From Chitinophaga filiformis (lineage in GTDB: Bacteria > Bacteroidota > Bacteroidia > Chitinophagales > Chitinophagaceae): DNA of 64,000 bases. The stretch spans positions 124,001 to 188,000 of the forward strand of contig NZ_JAKIRP010000006.1 of NCBI RefSeq assembly GCF_021646545.1, read 5' to 3'. The position numbers and the translations under genes are program-made. Positions 53,021 to 60,687 of the stretch are shown one piece after another. The notes under the pieces were generated by a model that saw only the letters and a program-made list of their open reading frames with translations, made no database searches and had not been told where the DNA came from. Numbering within the stretch: the stretch's first letter is position 1; every line of letters starts with the position of its first letter.

Positions 53021-53695
53021 TTAAATTGGTAATCCTTTATCCTTCCGTTTTGCCAGTTCTACAACCTGGTTGAATACGGGTGCTCCTGCCTGCGCTGCCT
53101 TACGAACAAGGTTTAAATCAACGAAGTCGCCACCTCTCTCGCGCACGGCGGGATCAAATAGTTCAGGCTCGTCGCCGTCCAGGAAATCGGGTTTTGTTGG
53201 CCAGCCCTCGCCGCACATGATCAGGGCATCGATTTCCTCTGACGCTTTTGCCGGCGTATGCTGATCAAGCAATACACCGCGTGCAGTGAGGGTTCCTGTT
53301 ACATCGAGGCTTGCTCCCCCATCTCCCCACGTGCCCACAACAAAGCCGTCCACCGTGGTATCGCCTTCAATTGCCAGACGCGCACTGCCTGAAAAGAAAA
53401 GATTATCCGCCTTCAGTTTTCCCAAAATCACCAATGTACTCGTACGCCCTTCGGGTGTTTTACAAATAAAGGTTCCTTTTATCGCCACATCGCCATCGAT
53501 GATGACCGCCCAGGGATCTTCCTCCAGGGTGAAATCACCGTCAATCTCTAATGGCCCTGGGATATGTTTAATTGAAACCTCGTCATCATTCAATGATGCA
53601 GTTTCTTCAAACCATTCCCACCAGTATTGTTCACTGTATTGCTTTTTTAATTCATCCATAGATGCAGGCGCACCTAAAGTCTGTTTGTTCTCCAT
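53021..53695 (-). CDS. Beta-solenoid-like protein of unknown function
   Basis: A 224-residue soluble protein. Residues 1-45 are helical and aromatic (Y-W-W-E-W-F-E-E). Residues 50-150 have a regular strand pattern with Gly/Asp turns (L-E-I-D-G-D-F-T, V-I-I-D-G-D-V-A-I-K-G-T-F, L-V-I-L-G-K-L-K-A-D-N-L-F, L-A-I-E-G-D-T-T-V-D-G), reminiscent of bactofilin-like polymer-forming or other solenoid proteins. The C-terminal 70 residues are acidic, then helical. Similar proteins occur as scattered single genes. No function is claimed. Confidence 0.65.
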   Translation of the reverse strand: MENKQTLGAPASMDELKKQYSEQYWWEWFEETASLNDDEVSIKHIPGPLEIDGDFTLEEDPWAVIIDGDVAIKGTFICKTPEGRTSTLVILGKLKADNLFFSGSARLAIEGDTTVDGFVVGTWGDGGASLDVTGTLTARGVLLDQHTPAKASEEIDALIMCGEGWPTKPDFLDGDEPELFDPAVRERGGDFVDLNLVRKAAQAGAPVFNQVVELAKRKDKGLPI

Positions 53696-53797
53696 TATTC
53701 AAATATCTAATTTATTCTTTTATGTTGTATACGATCAAATGGGAACTGGTAGTTGACCTGATTGTCAGCTGATCCGAATTTGTGTAGTCAAGTATAA

Positions 53798-54529
53798 CTA
53801 ATCAGGAAATGAAACCCCTGTAAGTTCTCTGCAAGCTTCCAGCAACCTTTCCTGCAATACAATATTGTCAGCTTCGGGGTTATGACGTTTTTCTTTTTGA
53901 TGAAAGAAATAATGGCCACTAACTTTCGCCTTTTCATCGTTGCTTGTAGCAAGCCATACCTGCGTTTCATATCCCTTTTGCAAGTTATCGGGCGCCCCCC
54001 TTCCACCCATCTTTGTCGGCACCCATCCAGGGTCGAGGGCGTTCGAATAGACGTCCGTCCACTTTCGTGACACTGCTATGGAGAGCATTACCAAAAGCAA
54101 CTTTGAATCAGAATAGGTTACGCGGTTACTATTGTTTAACAGATCAAAATTAGCATTCCCCTGAAAGTGCATGCCGGAACTTAAGTAGATCAGTCGTTTA
54201 GGCTTTTGAATTAAACATGTAAGAATATAGGGAGCTAATATATTGACATGAAGAATCTGCCTGGCTGAAGCATTGTAAACGCCGGCATTATGGATTACCG
54301 CATCGAACATGCCTAATTCATTCACGTCCTGAGCAAGCTTTTTCGTTTGCTCAATATCTGACAAGTCGCCCGTTAAAATACTTTCAGCACCTGGCAGTTT
54401 CTTTATCGTCTCACTTTTTCTCTCTTCGTTACGTGCATGTAAAACGACCTGATGTCCGGCATCTATTAGTGTTTTTGCTGATAGCAGGCCAAGGCCATCT
54501 GCGGAGCCGGTGATGAATACTCTTGCCAT
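53798..54529 (-). CDS. SDR-family oxidoreductase
   Basis: A 243-residue short-chain dehydrogenase/reductase. The cofactor loop is T-G-S-A-D-G-L-G (residues 7-14), with an Arg in L-H-A-R that suggests NADP preference. N-A-G-V-Y is at about 80-84, and the catalytic Tyr and Lys are in Y-S-D-S-K, with S-S-G preceding. The substrate is unknown. It is divergent from the AraC-type regulator at 54752, 220 bp away, and lies beside an FAD monooxygenase, so a small redox pathway under that regulator is plausible. Confidence 0.9.
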   Translation of the reverse strand: MARVFITGSADGLGLLSAKTLIDAGHQVVLHARNEERKSETIKKLPGAESILTGDLSDIEQTKKLAQDVNELGMFDAVIHNAGVYNASARQILHVNILAPYILTCLIQKPKRLIYLSSGMHFQGNANFDLLNNSNRVTYSDSKLLLVMLSIAVSRKWTDVYSNALDPGWVPTKMGGRGAPDNLQKGYETQVWLATSNDEKAKVSGHYFFHQKEKRHNPEADNIVLQERLLEACRELTGVSFPD

Positions 54530-54751
54530 AGGCTAACATTGTTATTACAACGAAAGGTAGTACTTTTTCAAAGATGCCATGTCATGCCGCCGATCATAAC
54601 ATCTGTAAAGCTCCGCAGTATATATTAAGCTGGTTTGTGGACACCTTCGGATACCGGTAAGTACATTAGAACTACGAAAAGGGACCTCATGTTTTAAGGG
54701 TTGAAATAAAGATTCTGAAAGCAATCCCTTGAAATAGCATATCTTTCAAAC

Positions 54752-55567
54752 ATGCACCAGGAATTTGAATCTCCTGAAGCCCTACAGGATACCATAAAAT
54801 GCTTTTGGTATGAAAGAAGGGACCTCGGAGAACTACAATCGGGTTTTGAGGTATTACCGGATGGTTACGCCGAAATTATTTTTCACTTCGGAAGCGGCTG
54901 TAGTATTGCTAACAATGAAGACCTGCAAGCATTGCCATCACCGTTTATCGTCGGCTTGCTCAACCAGCCTATTACCTTTTACTCAAAAAATCGTTTAGAG
55001 ATCATCGGTATCAGGTGCTTTCCATGGACGGTGTTCGATTTACTGGGACTGCCGTCAGGAAAAGACCGGGTGCATGTATTTGAGCATCCTATCGCTCAGC
55101 TTCAATCTACCCTGAGCAAGTGGATGGAAGCCGGTAAGATAGATGAAGCAATGGCGGAGGTACAGCAGTATTTCCTGCATGCACGGTCGCAGATTGCCGT
55201 TGACAGTATGCTGTTCAAAGCGGGCCTCGCTATGAAGAAGACGAACGGCAATATGCCGGTAAGCGAGATAGCAGCGGCAGCTCATGCAACGGTTCGCACG
55301 CTGGAAAGGAATTTCAAGCAATCCTCCGGCTATACCGTTAAAGATGTTTCAGGGCTGATGCGTTTTGAGAAGGTGCGGAATCAATTATGGCTATATCCTG
55401 ATTCCAATATAGCCGGCCTGGCTCAAGAACTGGGTTATACGGATCAATCACATCTGAGCAGGGAATTCAAACGCTACAGCGGCACTACACCAGGGGTATT
55501 CGCACGAAAAGCGAAGAAAGCGAAACAGGCAGTAAGCGACGATTTTGTCGCGTTTATACAAGACTAA
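54752..55567 (+). CDS. AraC-type regulator with DUF6597-like N-terminal domain
   Basis: A 271-residue transcription factor. The N-terminal half has the pattern of the DUF6597 ligand domain (C-F-W-Y-E, V-L-P-D-G-Y-A-E-I-I-F-H-F-G, I-G-I-R-C-F-P-W-T). The C-terminal part is the AraC helix-turn-helix pair (A-H-A-T-V-R-T-L-E-R-N-F-K and L-G-Y-T-D-Q-S-H-L-S-R-E-F-K-R-Y-S-G). It reads toward the FAD monooxygenase gene (40 bp gap) and away from the SDR gene, and probably regulates both. Confidence 0.92.
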   Translation: MHQEFESPEALQDTIKCFWYERRDLGELQSGFEVLPDGYAEIIFHFGSGCSIANNEDLQALPSPFIVGLLNQPITFYSKNRLEIIGIRCFPWTVFDLLGLPSGKDRVHVFEHPIAQLQSTLSKWMEAGKIDEAMAEVQQYFLHARSQIAVDSMLFKAGLAMKKTNGNMPVSEIAAAAHATVRTLERNFKQSSGYTVKDVSGLMRFEKVRNQLWLYPDSNIAGLAQELGYTDQSHLSREFKRYSGTTPGVFARKAKKAKQAVSDDFVAFIQD

Positions 55568-55607
55568 GGCAGGCGCATTCCCCAATTTTGTGCTTCAATT
55601 AGTTTAT

Positions 55608-57149
55608 ATGAACGTTATACCTGAAAGCAATACATCCGCAGAAAGCCAATCTATTTATGATGTGATCATCTCGGGAGCAGGGCCTGTAGGCCTGTTCCTC
55701 GCCTGTGAACTGGCCATGGCCAAATGTTCAGTCCTGATACTGGAAAAGGCGGAGCAGCTGCACTCACCATTGAAGCAAGTACCTTTTGGCATACGGGGCC
55801 TCTCTGCCCCTACTATTGAAGCCCTTTACCGACGTGGTTTACTGGATGAACTTGAGGTGCCCAGGCGTCTTAAAAATCCGCATACAACTACAGTAAAAGG
55901 ACCACTACGCCAGGTAGGCCACTTTGCGGGCATTCCTTTTCATGAAAGTGATATTGACACCGCACAGTGGAAGTATCGTCTGCCAGGTTCGACCGACACC
56001 AGTCTGATAGCTGAAATGGAGGAGCTTGAAACAGTACTGACCCGGCGCGCTGCATCTCTTGGTGTACTGATCAAGCGTGGACTTGCCGTTACAGACTTCC
56101 ATCAAACCGTGGACGGAGTGACCGTCCTGTCGGGCGACCAGTCCTTTAAAGGTCAATGGCTCGTAGGCTGCGATGGAAGCCGTAGTATTGTCCGCAAGCT
56201 GGGTGGTTTTGAATTTGCCGGTACGGAGCCGGCATTCACCGGCTACACTACTAAGGTCGATATTGCCGATCCTGAGAAACTCCGTCCAGGCCGGAATCTG
56301 ACATCAACGGGCATGTACCTTCAATCCCAACCAGGTTATGTGATGATACAGGATTTTGATGGCGGAGCATTTCATAGCGCAGAAAAGCCGGTCACACTGG
56401 AACATGTGCAGGAGGTTTTACGCCGCGTCTCAAATACGGGCGTTACGATCAACACCCTGCATGTTGCTACCACATGGACGGACCGGGCACGGCAAGCCAC
56501 TACATACTGCAAAGGACGGATACTTCTGGCGGGAGATGCCGCACATATTCATTCTCCACTGGGAGGTCAGGGACTTAATCTTGGACTGGGTGATGCCATG
56601 AACCTGGGTTGGAAGCTCGCCGCCACCATTCACAACAAGGCGCCCGAAGGCTTGCTGGACAGTTATCATACCGAACGACATCCCATTGGGGCACAGGTGT
56701 TGGATTGGTCACGCGCCCAGGTCGCCATTATGAGACCAGATCCACATGCCCGCGCACTGAATGCAATTGTCCGCGATCTCGTGCATACACGCGATGGCGC
56801 CACTTATTTTGCAGGAAGGGTGTGGGGCATTTTCACACACTATCCTCTTGGTGGTAGCCATGCGCTGACAGGCCACAGCATCCCCAACTTTGTCTTTGAA
56901 GACGGTACAAACATTGGCGGGTTAATGCAGGATGGCCGGGGACTACTGCTCGATTTTGAAATGAATGCTTCTCTGAAAACGCTGGCGGATAAATATGGGA
57001 GCCGAATCAGCTATGTTTCAGGCAGCGTAAAAGACCGGTTAGGTGTAAGCGCCGCGCTGATACGCCCTGATGGGATTATTGCCTGGGCTTCCGACATGGA
57101 CCTGGATTATGGCGAACTCCAAAAGGCTGCTGATCGCTGGTTTATTTGA
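55608..57149 (+). CDS. FAD-dependent monooxygenase (aromatic hydroxylase, PheA/TfdB type)
   Basis: A 513-residue flavoprotein of the group A aromatic hydroxylases. The Rossmann motif G-A-G-P-V-G-L is near residue 25, W-L-V-G-C-D-G-S-R-S (the D-G motif for FAD/NADPH) near 190, and the ribityl-binding G-D-A-A-H-I-H-S-P-L-G-G-Q-G-L-N-L-G-L-G-D near 312. The C-terminal thioredoxin-like domain is present. The start is the ATG at 55608; the frame upstream overlaps the AraC gene and lacks support. It hydroxylates an aromatic or polyketide-type substrate with NAD(P)H and oxygen. A two-gene unit with the AraC regulator is likely. Confidence 0.93.
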   Translation: MNVIPESNTSAESQSIYDVIISGAGPVGLFLACELAMAKCSVLILEKAEQLHSPLKQVPFGIRGLSAPTIEALYRRGLLDELEVPRRLKNPHTTTVKGPLRQVGHFAGIPFHESDIDTAQWKYRLPGSTDTSLIAEMEELETVLTRRAASLGVLIKRGLAVTDFHQTVDGVTVLSGDQSFKGQWLVGCDGSRSIVRKLGGFEFAGTEPAFTGYTTKVDIADPEKLRPGRNLTSTGMYLQSQPGYVMIQDFDGGAFHSAEKPVTLEHVQEVLRRVSNTGVTINTLHVATTWTDRARQATTYCKGRILLAGDAAHIHSPLGGQGLNLGLGDAMNLGWKLAATIHNKAPEGLLDSYHTERHPIGAQVLDWSRAQVAIMRPDPHARALNAIVRDLVHTRDGATYFAGRVWGIFTHYPLGGSHALTGHSIPNFVFEDGTNIGGLMQDGRGLLLDFEMNASLKTLADKYGSRISYVSGSVKDRLGVSAALIRPDGIIAWASDMDLDYGELQKAADRWFI

Positions 57150-57159
57150 CTACACACAG

Positions 57160-57195
57160 ACGGCTTCCCCACTCATTATGAGCAGCGGAAGCCGT
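57160..57195. terminator. Hairpin between convergent genes
   Basis: ACGGCTTCC (57160-57168) pairs with GGAAGCCGT (57187-57195) just after the monooxygenase stop. The T tract is poor. Confidence 0.5.
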
Positions 57196-57241
57196 TATTG
57201 TGCGATTTGATTCAGCATGTATGCCATGAAAAAGCAAACGA

Positions 57242-57658
57242 CTATTTACCCGCAATGACACTGATCTCGATATTGGCATTTTGGACAAGGTCACTGACGG
57301 CTATGCAGGTTCTGGCAGGATATGGTTTGTGAAAGTATTGCCTGTAGATACTGTTAAACTCCCCGAAATGATTAAGGTCGCGCAGATACACGGTGACGCT
57401 GATTACCTGTGTTAAAGAAGTACCAGCTTGCTTTAAAATAGCGCTTACGTTCTTTAAGGCCTGGCTTACCTCTTCCCTGAACGCTACACCTTGATTATCT
57501 TTAGATGCAACACCAATCTGTCCGGATACAAACACCAGTCCATTACGGACTGTATAGTCACTAAATGGCTTGGCTTGAGCACCTGCAGTTTGTCCCTGTG
57601 CAGTTATCGCGAACAGCGATAGTATGCTGCTTATTGTGAATGCTATAAATGTTTTCAT
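57242..57658 (-). CDS. Exported RidA/YjgF-family protein
   Basis: A 138-residue Rid protein with a signal peptide (residues 1-23, A-Q-G-Q), unlike cytoplasmic RidA. The core is typical: F-V-S-G-Q-I-G, Q-A-L-K-N-V-S-A-I-L-K-Q-A-G and a conserved arginine in P-A-R-T-C-I-A-V. RidA hydrolyses reactive enamines/imines; exported members may have other roles. It begins 4 bp after the M28 peptidase gene and is the last gene of a three-gene operon. Confidence 0.9.
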   Translation of the reverse strand: MKTFIAFTISSILSLFAITAQGQTAGAQAKPFSDYTVRNGLVFVSGQIGVASKDNQGVAFREEVSQALKNVSAILKQAGTSLTQVISVTVYLRDLNHFGEFNSIYRQYFHKPYPARTCIAVSDLVQNANIEISVIAGK

Positions 57659-57662
57659 TTTC

Positions 57663-59069
57663 TTACAATCCGTATTTACATAAAAGAGCCGTCATGGCAG
57701 CCATGGCGCCAGCGCCCATAGCCACCTCACGGGGATTTATCTTATCATAAGTATCCAATGCACTGTGATGAATATAAAACAGCCGGCTGTCGTCGCAGTC
57801 GAGGCTAAGCAGCGCTTTTGCCATTCCCTTCATAGGCACCAGGTCAACGCCCCGTTGTTGCGACTGGACATCACCAGCCTTATAAGGCGCTAATAACAAT
57901 GCCCATTCTTTGAACCTGGCTACCACTTCGGGTGAGGCTTCTATTCTGAATCCCCGGGGACTAAAACCGCCGGCGTCCGATTCTAAAGCTGCTACATGAT
58001 ATTCGTTACGCGCCTTAGCCTGTTCCGCGTATTTTACACCACCGTGTGCGCCTGCTTCCTCGTTCATATAAAGTATCACCCGTAAGGTCCGGGCGGGCTT
58101 CAGACCGGTTGCTTTAAATACTCTCAATACCTCCATTGCCTGTACCACCCCGGTTCCGTCATCGCTCGCGCCTTCGCCTACATCCCAGGTATCTATATGC
58201 GCACCGACAGTTACAAACTCTTCGGGATGTATAGCGCCCCTGAGTTCTGCAATAACATTATATGAAAGGACATCCGGCAATTGTATACAATTCATCTTCA
58301 GCGAGACCTGCAGCTTAGGGTCTTTCTTCAATGCTTCACTCAGTTTATCGGCACTATTGGTACTTAAGGCTGCAGCTGGAATTTTCGCTACCGAAGCATC
58401 GTAGCTCATAGCGCCTGTATGAGGATAGTCGTCCTTCGCCAGCGTCAATGACCTGATCAGCGCACCGATCGCACCCTTCTTTGATGCAGCAATAGCACCT
58501 TGTGCCCGTTGGTCAGCAGCTGCCAGATAGGCTTTGAACGTTTCCACCTCACGCGCGTCCATCGCCCGGTTAAAGAAGACGACCTTACCTCTTACCTGTT
58601 CGTCACTAAGTGAGGATAGCTCTGCCCAGGATCTTACTTCTACTACCCGCGCTGTTAATGTGCCACCTGTTCCCACAGATCCTCCTAAGGCACTTAGATC
58701 CAGCTTTACGCTGCTGCCGCCTGTGGTAAACCAGGCGGATTCTTTTGCACCTCTTACCCAATGCGGCACCATGACTGGCTGGAGATAAATACTATCCGGA
58801 CGATATTGGGACATCGTAGATCTTGCCCAGTCAACAGCCTGCTTTGCCTGTTCTGAACCCGTCATCCTGGCCCCGATATGGCGGCTCAGGTAACGCAGGT
58901 TTGCATCCATTTCTTCACCTGATAATACTACATCGTAAAGTTTACGGATCATGAGCGAATCAGCGGTATCACGTACCTGTGCAGTTGCTGATGTGATCAT
59001 CAAAGTAATGACTGCTGAAAAGACAAAGGAAAATGTATGTTGTCTGAAAAATTTAAATAGCTTGTTCAT
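57663..59069 (-). CDS. Secreted M28-family metallopeptidase
   Basis: A 468-residue zinc peptidase. The start at the ATG at 59069 gives a signal peptide ending A-T-A-Q-V (about residue 31); a frame extension to 59123 overlaps the upstream gene. A PA-like domain (about 130-240) interrupts the catalytic domain. Zinc ligands are H291 and D293 in G-A-H-I-D-T-W-D, D303/D304 in S-D-D-G-T-G and E337-E338 in N-E-E-A-G. It cleaves amino acids or dipeptides from peptides in the periplasm or outside. Second gene of the operon with the MBL hydrolase (7 bp) and RidA (4 bp). Confidence 0.93.
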   Translation of the reverse strand: MNKLFKFFRQHTFSFVFSAVITLMITSATAQVRDTADSLMIRKLYDVVLSGEEMDANLRYLSRHIGARMTGSEQAKQAVDWARSTMSQYRPDSIYLQPVMVPHWVRGAKESAWFTTGGSSVKLDLSALGGSVGTGGTLTARVVEVRSWAELSSLSDEQVRGKVVFFNRAMDAREVETFKAYLAAADQRAQGAIAASKKGAIGALIRSLTLAKDDYPHTGAMSYDASVAKIPAAALSTNSADKLSEALKKDPKLQVSLKMNCIQLPDVLSYNVIAELRGAIHPEEFVTVGAHIDTWDVGEGASDDGTGVVQAMEVLRVFKATGLKPARTLRVILYMNEEAGAHGGVKYAEQAKARNEYHVAALESDAGGFSPRGFRIEASPEVVARFKEWALLLAPYKAGDVQSQQRGVDLVPMKGMAKALLSLDCDDSRLFYIHHSALDTYDKINPREVAMGAGAMAAMTALLCKYGL

Positions 59070-59076
59070 AAACTCG

Positions 59077-60072
59077 TTATTGTCCCACACCACTTGTTGT
59101 ATAATTAATCGGGAACCAGCCATATCCGGTTTCGCGCTTACGTATGTGACCTATGCCAGGGAAAGATAAATGGTCTGCAGCTATCCAGTACTTTCCCTTC
59201 GCTGCATCCTCATAGGCTCTCTTCCGCGCCTGGGCAGCTGTTGCAGGATCAACGTCATACACGATCGTAACGTCAGGATCTGCAAACTGCACAGCGGCTG
59301 AATGCATGATATCGCCCCAGAACATTATTTTCTCTCCGTTACTGGTTACCTGGTAAAAGCTATGTCCAGGTGTATGTCCGGCGCTGGCAACAGGAAGAAT
59401 ACCAGGAAACAGTTCCTTTCCATATTCATACGTTTTGAGCTTTCCGGCTTTAACGTATGGGGTCATTTTGAGCCGTGCCTGATCGAAATACGGTTTCAGT
59501 CTGGCAGGAGCTTTTGCATAGTTCTCATCACTCAGCCAATAATCAGCCTCTTTCCTACTAACATAGATATCTGCATTCGGAAACACCATTTTATCGCCAG
59601 CCATTAAACCACCGGTATGGTCGGTATGAATATGGGTTACCAATACTGCATCAATCTGTTCAGGTTTATAACCTGCACGGATCATATTCGCAGGAAGATG
59701 GCCGAGTGAAGGACCGTATAAGTCAGCCGTGCCCGCATCCACCAGGATGAGTTTACCGTTGATCTTGAGCAGGTACGCATTCACAGAAGCCTCTACTACC
59801 GGTGTCTGAAAGTTTAGTTCGGTTAATTTTTTGACTTCTCCCGGTTGAGTATTGGTCAGCAGTTTGTCCAGATCCTGAGGCACGCTCCCATCAGAGAATG
59901 CAATGATCTCGATATCGCCCAGCAACATATGATAACTGCCTGGCTGAGCCAGTACCTTTGTATGTTGTGCGAAAGTAAGCGGCGCATAATACAGCGAGGC
60001 ACCCATCATCACACCAAAGGAGAGAATTAGCTTCAGAAAAAAACGATTAAAAAGAATCTTTACGTTTGTCAT
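59077..60072 (-). CDS. Exported MBL-fold metallo-hydrolase (lactonase-like)
   Basis: A 331-residue metallo-beta-lactamase-fold protein with signal peptide (residues 1-36, F-A-Q). The zinc motif H-I-H-T-D-H is at 147-152, a second histidine in S-A-G-H-T-P-G-H, and later W-G-D-I-M-H-S and D-H-L-S-F-P-G. This is the pattern of AiiA/AttM-like lactonases and related hydrolases; the substrate is unproved. The start at the ATG at 60072 is preferred over a frame extending to 60186, which runs into the regulator's promoter region. First gene of the operon; divergent from an HxlR regulator. Confidence 0.9.
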   Translation of the reverse strand: MTNVKILFNRFFLKLILSFGVMMGASLYYAPLTFAQHTKVLAQPGSYHMLLGDIEIIAFSDGSVPQDLDKLLTNTQPGEVKKLTELNFQTPVVEASVNAYLLKINGKLILVDAGTADLYGPSLGHLPANMIRAGYKPEQIDAVLVTHIHTDHTGGLMAGDKMVFPNADIYVSRKEADYWLSDENYAKAPARLKPYFDQARLKMTPYVKAGKLKTYEYGKELFPGILPVASAGHTPGHSFYQVTSNGEKIMFWGDIMHSAAVQFADPDVTIVYDVDPATAAQARKRAYEDAAKGKYWIAADHLSFPGIGHIRKRETGYGWFPINYTTSGVGQ

Positions 60073-60184
60073 CTTGAAATATTTTTGGATATATTTTTTG
60101 ATCAGATCATTGTCTTCCTTACAGGCCTGATTCAGGAAGGCGCTAAAAACGGATACAAAGCTATGCCGACGGTACACTTTGGAC

Positions 60185-60196
60185 AAGTACGTACTT
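60185..60196. promoter_or_regulatory. Palindrome in the hxlR-MBL divergent region
   Basis: AAGTACGTACTT is a perfect 12-bp palindrome between the divergent genes; a possible regulator-binding site. Confidence 0.35.
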
Positions 60197-60249
60197 CATT
60201 ATAGCATAGGGCTAAAATTATCTCTATGCGCTATCCGGGTATTATTGGT

Positions 60250-60257
60250 TAATTTTG
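60250..60257 (+). promoter_or_regulatory. -7 element of the HxlR gene
   Basis: TAATTTTG is a full match to TAnnTTTG, 12 bp before the ATG at 60269. It rules against the longer reading frame that starts at 60179. Confidence 0.5.
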
Positions 60258-60268
60258 TTACCTCAACG

Positions 60269-60637
60269 ATGTTTGCAATGTTTGAGAGAAAGATTCCGAA
60301 GGACTTAGATTGCGGGATGGCGATGATTATGGAAATCATCGGGGGCAAGTGGAAGCCCTGCCTGATCCATAATATCTGGCATGGTCACAGACGGCCCAGC
60401 GAATTGCAGCGGTTAAATCCTAAAGCGAGCAGAAGAGTACTTTACCAGCAGCTCCAGGAACTGGAGGAACATGGTATCATTGAGCGGGTTGTATATCCGG
60501 TTCTCCCCCCGAAAGTGGAGTATTTCTTAACTGAGTTGGGTAACTCACTATTGCCGGTCATCAGCGTTATGGATGAATGGGGAGCACAGTACCTGTCGAA
60601 CCCCAGCAAACAACCGCTTTTAAGCAAAGAGGTGTGA
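60269..60637 (+). CDS. HxlR-family regulator of the MBL-M28-RidA operon
   Basis: A 122-residue winged-helix regulator with G-G-K-W-K-P-C-L-I, P-S-E-L-Q-R-L-N-P-K-A-S-R-R-V-L-Y-Q-Q-L-Q-E-L-E and a wing. Cys15 (D-L-D-C-G-M) stands before the first helix, as in redox-sensing members. The start is ATG 60269 (or 60278), chosen because a -7 element lies just upstream. It is divergent from the operon starting at 60072, its most likely target. Confidence 0.9.
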   Translation: MFAMFERKIPKDLDCGMAMIMEIIGGKWKPCLIHNIWHGHRRPSELQRLNPKASRRVLYQQLQELEEHGIIERVVYPVLPPKVEYFLTELGNSLLPVISVMDEWGAQYLSNPSKQPLLSKEV

Positions 60638-60645
60638 AATAGGAT

Positions 60646-60683
60646 AACAAAGAAGGTGTACCAGTCGATACACCTTCTTTGTT
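60646..60683. terminator. Bidirectional terminator
   Basis: A perfect 15-bp stem (60646-60660 with 60669-60683) with an 8-nt loop between the convergent HxlR and S9 peptidase genes. Confidence 0.85.
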
Positions 60684-60687
60684 GTTA

